34,806 nucleotides of DNA from Pseudomonas sp. S37 (GTDB lineage Bacteria; Pseudomonadota; Gammaproteobacteria; Pseudomonadales; Pseudomonadaceae): contig NZ_JACVZC010000061.1 of NCBI RefSeq assembly GCF_016658545.1, positions 1 through 34,806 on the forward strand. Reading direction: 5' to 3'. Every line of letters begins with the position of its first letter. The first letter of the stretch is position 1. Made by a program: the position numbers and the translations under genes. Below the pieces are notes generated by a model that was not told where the DNA came from, did not search any database, and saw only the letters and a program-made list of their open reading frames with translations. Positions 30,071 through 34,806 of this stretch are shown here, piece after piece.

Positions 30071-32241
30071 GCCACCTCCCGGGTCAGGTCAAGGGCGGCC
30101 TGTTGCTCGCTGGCCTGTTCGATCAGGGCCTGCTCCAGCACCTGCTCAGTAATGATGCCGCGGGCGATCAGGTGTTCGCCGAGGCTGTGCTGTTCGGGGT
30201 CGAAATCGATCAGGGCCTGGTTGAACAGGGTAACCGGGACCATGCCGCGCACTTGCAGCAGGGCGCCCAGCATCACCTGATGACAGCTGACCCGCTCCAG
30301 CAGTGCTTCGTCGTCCTGGTGGCGTTCCAGCACGGCCAGCATTTCGCGGGTTTCCGGCTTTTGCCAAGGGCTTGGGTAGTGGTAGCGCAGGCCCAGGGTG
30401 ACGCGGCCCTGCGGTGCCAGGCGTGCCTTGACCGGGCGTTTCAGCTGGCGGCTGATCACCCCCAGCGAAACCTGGCTGACCGGGGTTTCGCTGGCCAGGA
30501 TCAGCGTGTCGCCTTCTTCGTCAACGGGGAGCACGCCATAGTGCGTGGCCAGTTTGCGTGGCAGCCTGGCGATCAGTTGCGGGTCGAGCTTGAACGGGTT
30601 AAGCGGCGCCCAAGGCAGGTCCAGCTGTTCGGCCAGGGTCGTTACAAGCTGTTCGCTGTTCAGCCAGCCGCGCAGCAGCAGTTCCCGGCCCAGGCGCCGC
30701 CGGACCGGGCTGGTGATCGCCTGTTGCAGCTGTTTTTCGCTGATCAGCCCTTTGGCCACCAGGCGCTGCCCCAGCGGCGTACGGGCGGGGGCGGCAATGG
30801 CGGGGAACTCGTGTGTGGTCTTGTCCCAGGCCACGCGCCGTGAATCGCCCATCTCCATCACCTGGCGCAAGGCGCGCAGGTTGGCGAAGAAGTTGACGAA
30901 GTTGCTCCACATCATGCGCGGTGCCGACAGCAGGCCCTCGCCGATGCCGTAGTAGCGGGTGACGAACCAGGCGCGCTGGAACAGGCGGTTGAACAGCATC
31001 AGGCCGTTCAGCCACAGCAGCGTCGACAAAAGCCAGCTGTCGCTGAGGATCGACATGAAGCGCCACGACTGCGGGGCAATCACCGTGACCAGCCACATGG
31101 CCAGCAGCACCAGCAGCAACAGGTTGACCAGAAAGCTCAGCAGGTAGGCAAACAGCCCGCGGCGGTCGCGCCAGAGGAAGTAGTTGAGCGCACCCTTGCG
31201 GCTCCAGCCGAGGTTGCTGGTGCCCTGGAACACGATGCCGACGATCCAGCGCGACTTCTGCCGGATGGCGTGCTGCCAGTCACGCGGGAAGTGCTCGCGC
31301 ACGCAGATCACCTGGGAGAACTCGCGGCTCATGCCCAGGCGCCATTCCTGTTTCAGCGCCAGCGCCGGGTCGCTGATGGAATAGCGGGCGAAAATGCACT
31401 TCATGCCCTTTTGTTTCAGGCGAAAGCCGATGTCGTAGTCTTCGGTCAGGCTTTGCACGTCGAAGGCGATGCCGTCGCCGTCTTCGAGCAGGGCACTGAT
31501 GGCGCGGCGGCTGAAGCAGGTGCCGACGCCGGCACTGGGCACCTGGCCGGTCAGTGCCTCGCGCACGATCACGTCCTTGCCGTGGTTTTCGGCGAACTCG
31601 TCGACATAGTGGCCGGCGGTAAAGCCTTTCCATTCCGGTGCGTAGGGGTACACCGGGATCTGGATCATGTCCTTGTTCGGCAGCAGGTAGTTGAACAGGC
31701 GCAACTCCATGGGCGAGATCACGTCTTCGGCGTCGTGCAGGATGAAACCGGCGAACTGGATGCCCGCGTCCTGCTGGAAGCGCAGCAGGGCGTCGATGAT
31801 GTTGTTCAGGCAGTCGGCCTTGCTGGTGGGGCCAGGGCGCGCGCAAACCACCTTGTGCACGTTGGGGTAGTGCAGGCACACCGCGTCGACGTCGGCTTGG
31901 GTTTGCGGGTCGTTGGGGTAGGTGCCGACGAAGATCTGGTAGTTCTCGTAGTCGATGGTCGAGGCCGCCAGACGCGCCATTTCACCGACCACGCCCACTT
32001 CGTTCCAGGCCGGAACCATGATCGCCAGGGGCTTTTCCGGCACTTCGAACAGGCGCTTTTCGTCGGCCTTCTCGTGCTTGTCGTAGATGCGAAAGCGCCG
32101 GATCAGCTTGCGGCACCAGTAGCACAGGTCGATGAACAGGTCGTCCAGGCCGAGCAGGAACATCAGCGAGGCAAGGATGATCGCCAGGATCTTCAGGCCG
32201 AACAGCACATAGGTGAGAAAATCGATGAATGCCAGGCTCAT
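30067..32241 (-). CDS. nfrB: NfrB-like membrane glycosyltransferase with C-terminal MshEN-like c-di-GMP-binding domain
   Basis: This 724-residue protein has an N-terminal membrane helix followed by a family-2 glycosyltransferase: VPAWNE near 77, HDAED near 170, TEDYDIGFR near 265 and the processive-enzyme motif RQKSRW near 329. Three or more membrane helices follow (about 365-450). The C-terminal part carries repeats of the form LGxxLxxxGxxxxxxLxxAL, at about 488, 515 and 687, as in MshEN domains that bind c-di-GMP. In E. coli, NfrB is a c-di-GMP-activated enzyme making a surface glycan used by phage N4. GAGG precedes ATG 32241. It is first in the operon. Confidence 0.88.
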   Translation of the reverse strand: MSLAFIDFLTYVLFGLKILAIILASLMFLLGLDDLFIDLCYWCRKLIRRFRIYDKHEKADEKRLFEVPEKPLAIMVPAWNEVGVVGEMARLAASTIDYENYQIFVGTYPNDPQTQADVDAVCLHYPNVHKVVCARPGPTSKADCLNNIIDALLRFQQDAGIQFAGFILHDAEDVISPMELRLFNYLLPNKDMIQIPVYPYAPEWKGFTAGHYVDEFAENHGKDVIVREALTGQVPSAGVGTCFSRRAISALLEDGDGIAFDVQSLTEDYDIGFRLKQKGMKCIFARYSISDPALALKQEWRLGMSREFSQVICVREHFPRDWQHAIRQKSRWIVGIVFQGTSNLGWSRKGALNYFLWRDRRGLFAYLLSFLVNLLLLVLLAMWLVTVIAPQSWRFMSILSDSWLLSTLLWLNGLMLFNRLFQRAWFVTRYYGIGEGLLSAPRMMWSNFVNFFANLRALRQVMEMGDSRRVAWDKTTHEFPAIAAPARTPLGQRLVAKGLISEKQLQQAITSPVRRRLGRELLLRGWLNSEQLVTTLAEQLDLPWAPLNPFKLDPQLIARLPRKLATHYGVLPVDEEGDTLILASETPVSQVSLGVISRQLKRPVKARLAPQGRVTLGLRYHYPSPWQKPETREMLAVLERHQDDEALLERVSCHQVMLGALLQVRGMVPVTLFNQALIDFDPEQHSLGEHLIARGIITEQVLEQALIEQASEQQAALDLTREVA

Positions 32242-32399
32242 GTGTATCCTCGTTCGATTCCCTGGACGAAGTTGTACGACCTGCCGCCCTTTGCACTGGA
32301 TAGATACAAGCAGCCGAATGCAGGGTTGTCCAAAATTCAGGCTTTTTCTTGTCGGCCGCTTCTTGTAGCTTTACAGGTTGTCTACCCACGGAGCTGAAC

Positions 32400-32831
32400 A
32401 TGCAAGGCAAGGCACGCAAGATCGTCCAGGCCATTCTTTACGAGGCCATCGCCGTCGCCTGCGTGGCGCCTGCGTTGGAGCTGGCGTTCGGGGCCGGCAT
32501 GGCGCAGTCGACCGTGCTGTCGGTGTTGATGTCGGGCATCGCCATGAGCTGGAACATGGGCTACAACTGGGTGTTCGAGCGCTGGGAAGCGCGCCAGAGC
32601 ATGCGCGAGCGCACCTTCGCCCGGCGCGTGCTGCATGCCTTGGGTTTCGAGGGCGGGCTGGTGCTGATCCTGCTGCCACTGGTGGCGTACTGGCTGGACG
32701 TGACCCTATGGGCCGCGTTGCTCACCAACCTGGCGCTGTTCGTGTTCTTCTTCGTGTACGCCTTCGTGTTCCAGTGGGGCTTCGACAAAGTGTTCGATGT
32801 GCCGCTTTCGGCGCAGCAAGCCAAGTGTTGA
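32400..32831 (+). CDS. PACE-family (AceI-like) multidrug efflux protein
   Basis: This 143-residue inner-membrane protein has four helices arranged as two tandem bacterial transmembrane pair domains. The essential acidic residue of the family is present as Glu15 in ILYEAIAV, as are the motifs MSWNMGYNWVFERWE after helix 2 and FQWGFDKVF after helix 4. AceI-type proteins export chlorhexidine and other biocides using protons; natural substrates may be diamines. ATG 32400 follows GGAG. It is divergent from nfrB with 158 bases between them, in which I see no convincing operator. Confidence 0.88.
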   Translation: MQGKARKIVQAILYEAIAVACVAPALELAFGAGMAQSTVLSVLMSGIAMSWNMGYNWVFERWEARQSMRERTFARRVLHALGFEGGLVLILLPLVAYWLDVTLWAALLTNLALFVFFFVYAFVFQWGFDKVFDVPLSAQQAKC

Positions 32832-32865
32832 CTTCTGCCGGCGCGGCAGGCTAAGTTCCTACCCC

Positions 32866-32928
32866 ATGAACACTTTCCAGCATGTGAACGCCATTATTAT
32901 TACCGCCATTATCAGCTTGGCGGGCTAG
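32866..32928 (+). CDS. Isoleucine-rich leader peptide of ilvA
   Basis: A 20-codon frame ending at TAG 32926-32928 encodes MNTFQHVNAIIITAIISLAG. Five of its residues are Ile (10, 11, 12, 15, 16) and two are Thr. It is followed by an intrinsic terminator and lies 84 bases upstream of ilvA, the first enzyme of isoleucine synthesis. This is the classic attenuator layout: ribosome stalling at Ile codons when charged tRNA-Ile is scarce would favour the antiterminator. The Shine-Dalgarno is weak. A possible promoter, TTGACT-N18-TAAGTT, overlaps the end of the PACE gene, but it would place the start very close to the ATG and is doubtful. Confidence 0.75.
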   Translation: MNTFQHVNAIIITAIISLAG

Positions 32929-32968
32929 CGCGTACGTGCACCGAACCCGCCCTGGAGGCGGGTTTTTT
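32919..32968 (+). terminator. Attenuator: intrinsic terminator and competing antiterminator before ilvA
   Basis: AACCCGCC (32944-32951) pairs with GGCGGGTT (32957-32964) around loop CTGGA, and a run of six Ts ends at 32968. The upstream GGCGGG at 32919-32924, at the end of the leader reading frame, can pair with CCCGCC at 32946-32951 instead, forming an antiterminator. Confidence 0.8.
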
Positions 32969-33012
32969 CTCTCTGACTCCTGGGCAACGTGAAAACAGCC
33001 AAGGAGTCATCG

Positions 33013-34572
33013 ATGACCAGCTTCAGCCTTCCTCGTACACCCGTTACCCCCCAGCAACTGCTGTCGGAGCAGGTGCGGCGCATTCTTGCCGCGCCGGTGT
33101 ACGACCTGGCCATCGAAACGCCGCTGCAAGCTGCGCCGGCCCTGTCTGCCAGCCTGGGCAACCAGGTGTTGCTCAAGCGTGAAGACCTGCAGCCTACCTT
33201 CTCGTTCAAGATCCGTGGTGCCTACACCCGCTTGTCCCGCCTGACCCACGAGCAGCGTGAACGCGGGGTGATCACTGCATCGGCGGGCAACCATGCCCAG
33301 GGCGTGGCGCTGGCGGCATCGCACCTGGGCATGAAGGCCACCATTGTCATGCCCACCACCACGCCGTCGCTGAAAGTGGAAGGGGTGCGTTCGCGCGGTG
33401 GCCACGTAGTGCTGCATGGCGAAAGCTTCCCGCATGCGCTGGCCCATGCGTTGAAACTGGCCGACAGCGAAGGCGCTACCTTCGTGCCGCCATTCGATGA
33501 CCCGGACGTGATCGCCGGCCAGGGCACCGTGGCCATGGAAATCCTGCGTCAGCGCCCAGGTGCGCTGGACGCGATCTTCGTGCCGGTGGGCGGCGGTGGC
33601 TTGATCGCCGGTATCGCCGCGTACGTGAAATACCTGCGCCCGGAGGTGAAAGTGATCGGCGTCGAGCCTGAGGACTCCAACTGCCTGCAGGCCGCCATGG
33701 CCGCTGGGGAGCGGGTGATCCTGCCACAGGTCGGCACCTTTGCCGATGGTGTGGCGGTGGCGCAGATCGGCGCCCATTGTTTCGAGCTGTGCCGGCACTT
33801 TGTCGATGAGGTGGTGACGGTAAGCAGTGACGAGTTGTGTGCGGCGATCAAGGACATCTACGACGATACCCGCTCGATCACCGAGCCGTCCGGCGCTCTG
33901 GCGGTGGCCGGGATCAAGAAGTACGTGGCGCGTGACGCTGTGCAGGGGCAGACGCTGGTGGCCATCGACTCCGGGGCCAATGTCAATTTCGACCGTTTGC
34001 GTCATGTCGCCGAGCGGGCCGAACTGGGCGAGCAGCGCGAGGCGATCATCGCCGTTACCATCCCGGAGCAACCGGGCAGCTTCCGCGCGTTTTGCCAGGC
34101 GCTGGGCAAGCGGCAGATCACCGAGTTCAACTACCGCTATTACCCTGGCAAGGAGGCGCGCCTGTTCGTTGGGGTGCAGACCCATCCTGTGCATGATCCG
34201 CGCGGGCAGCTGCTGGCCAGCTTGCGTGAGCAGGGGTACAACGTGCTGGACCTGACCGACAACGAACTGGCCAAGCTGCATGTGCGCCATACCGTGGGCG
34301 GCCATGCGGCGCCGGGTGCGGATGAACGGGTGCTGCGTTTCGAGTTCCCCGAGCGCCCCGGGGCTTTGCTGGGCTTCCTGGAGCGGCTGGGCAAGCGCTG
34401 GAACATCAGCCTGTTCCATTACCGTAATCATGGTGCGGCGGAGGCCCGGGTGTTTGCGGCGCTGGAAGTGCCGGGAGATGAGGTGACGGGGTTGCCGATG
34501 GCGCTGGATGAGATGGGGTATCGGTATTGGGATGAGACGGATAACCCGGCGTACAGGCTGTTCCTTGGCTGA
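33013..34572 (+). CDS. ilvA: Threonine dehydratase (threonine ammonia-lyase), long allosteric form
   Basis: This 519-residue PLP enzyme converts threonine to 2-oxobutanoate and ammonia, the first step toward isoleucine. The catalytic domain (about 20-330) shows Lys66 in FSFKIRGA for the PLP Schiff base, SAGNHAQG and the phosphate-binding VGGGGLIAG. The C-terminal regulatory region has two ACT-like modules starting near IAVTIPEQPGSFR and LRFEFPERPGALL, typical of the isoleucine-inhibited biosynthetic form. ATG 33013 follows AAGGAG by six bases; an in-frame GTG at 32989 is rejected. An Ile-rich leader and attenuator precede it, supporting a biosynthetic rather than catabolic role. Confidence 0.95.
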   Translation: MTSFSLPRTPVTPQQLLSEQVRRILAAPVYDLAIETPLQAAPALSASLGNQVLLKREDLQPTFSFKIRGAYTRLSRLTHEQRERGVITASAGNHAQGVALAASHLGMKATIVMPTTTPSLKVEGVRSRGGHVVLHGESFPHALAHALKLADSEGATFVPPFDDPDVIAGQGTVAMEILRQRPGALDAIFVPVGGGGLIAGIAAYVKYLRPEVKVIGVEPEDSNCLQAAMAAGERVILPQVGTFADGVAVAQIGAHCFELCRHFVDEVVTVSSDELCAAIKDIYDDTRSITEPSGALAVAGIKKYVARDAVQGQTLVAIDSGANVNFDRLRHVAERAELGEQREAIIAVTIPEQPGSFRAFCQALGKRQITEFNYRYYPGKEARLFVGVQTHPVHDPRGQLLASLREQGYNVLDLTDNELAKLHVRHTVGGHAAPGADERVLRFEFPERPGALLGFLERLGKRWNISLFHYRNHGAAEARVFAALEVPGDEVTGLPMALDEMGYRYWDETDNPAYRLFLG

Positions 34573-34806
34573 GCCGGGCATGATCGGTGATGCACACCGA
34601 TGTCGCAGGTTCGGTATGGCCCTTGTAGGAGATCACCCAGCCCCCCCGGGCTGCGCTGTCGCGCAGAGAACTCTGCCCGCAAGGGTGTTGCAGACCTTGT
34701 AGGAGCGGGTTTACCCGCGAAGAGGCCGGGCCTGCCGGCCAATATCCCTGGCCGTTTACCGTTGCAGGTGGCACCGTATTCGCGGGTGAACCCGCTCCTA
34801 CATTGA
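34573..34806. repeat. Post-ilvA region with REP elements in tail-first order
   Basis: No gene is seen. A short dyad CAGCCC-CCCC-GGGCTG (34638-34653) follows ilvA. REP copies lie at about 34694-34734 (GTAGGAGCGGGTTTACCCGCG) and 34777-34803 (reverse orientation). Unlike the other pairs here, the GGAGCGGG-first copy comes first. A decayed fragment (CCTTGTAGGAG) is at 34621. Confidence 0.75.

Noticed and set aside
31270..32397. 375-codon plus-strand frame opposite nfrB
   Set aside because: Antisense shadow; nfrB motifs on the other strand are unambiguous.
32828..32857. TTGACT-N18-TAAGTT promoter for the ilvA leader
   Set aside because: It would start transcription almost at the leader ATG with no room for a ribosome site, so I did not list it as a feature.
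1..34806. CRISPR arrays, tRNA/rRNA genes, prophage or IS elements
   Set aside because: None seen. The only regularly repeated units are REP pairs, which are not spaced like CRISPR repeats.

Overview
The window looks like a chromosomal segment of a Pseudomonas putida-group bacterium. The basis is high GC with strong third-position bias, many copies of the P. putida-type REP element (core CGCGGGTAAACCCGCTCC) placed as inverted pairs between transcription units, and gene content typical of that group. No rRNA, tRNA, CRISPR array, phage gene or insertion sequence was found.

Region 1 (about 417-15952) is an aromatic/primary amine oxidation locus built around quinohemoprotein amine dehydrogenase (QHNDH). 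It holds a sigma-54 activator (PeaR-like) followed by three maturation genes: qhpF (ABC exporter), qhpE (subtilisin-like leader protease) and qhpG (FAD monooxygenase). Next come an outer-membrane porin and an aldehyde dehydrogenase, both on the minus strand. The divergent operon qhpA-qhpD-qhpC-qhpB follows (diheme alpha subunit, radical SAM maturase, CTQ-bearing gamma subunit, beta-propeller beta subunit), then an acyl-CoA synthetase. QhpC would be crosslinked by QhpD, hydroxylated by QhpG, cleaved by QhpE, exported by QhpF and assembled with QhpA and QhpB in the periplasm. The 9121-9615 intergenic region contains a near-consensus -24/-12 promoter facing the aldehyde dehydrogenase, weaker candidates facing qhpA, and two copies of one dyad that I propose as PeaR enhancer sites. 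AAnAAnAA motifs (Hfq/Crc type) lie at the translation starts of peaR, the porin, qhpA and the acyl-CoA synthetase.

Region 2 (16007-18221, minus strand) is mosaic in base composition. It has a low-GC orphan gene, a single ORF that fuses a complete Fic domain (about 241 residues, low GC) to a complete MobA (about 187 residues, host-like GC), and a small overlapping upstream gene in the antitoxin position. The Fic-MobA fusion is the most unusual object in the window.

Region 3 (18265-24876) is an RND efflux pump (inner-membrane transporter plus lipoprotein adaptor, no outer-membrane factor), divergent from an OmpR-type response regulator and an RstB-like sensor kinase. A 10-bp tandem direct repeat upstream of the pump genes is a candidate regulator site.

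Region 4 (24994-32241, minus strand) has the order nfrB-nfrA-DUF4434-diguanylate cyclase. It resembles the E. coli phage N4 receptor / c-di-GMP-dependent glycan locus, with a dedicated cyclase at its end.

Region 5 (32400-34806) has a PACE-family drug efflux protein, then an unannotated 20-codon isoleucine-rich leader peptide with a terminator/antiterminator pair, which controls a long-form threonine dehydratase (ilvA). It ends in a REP pair.
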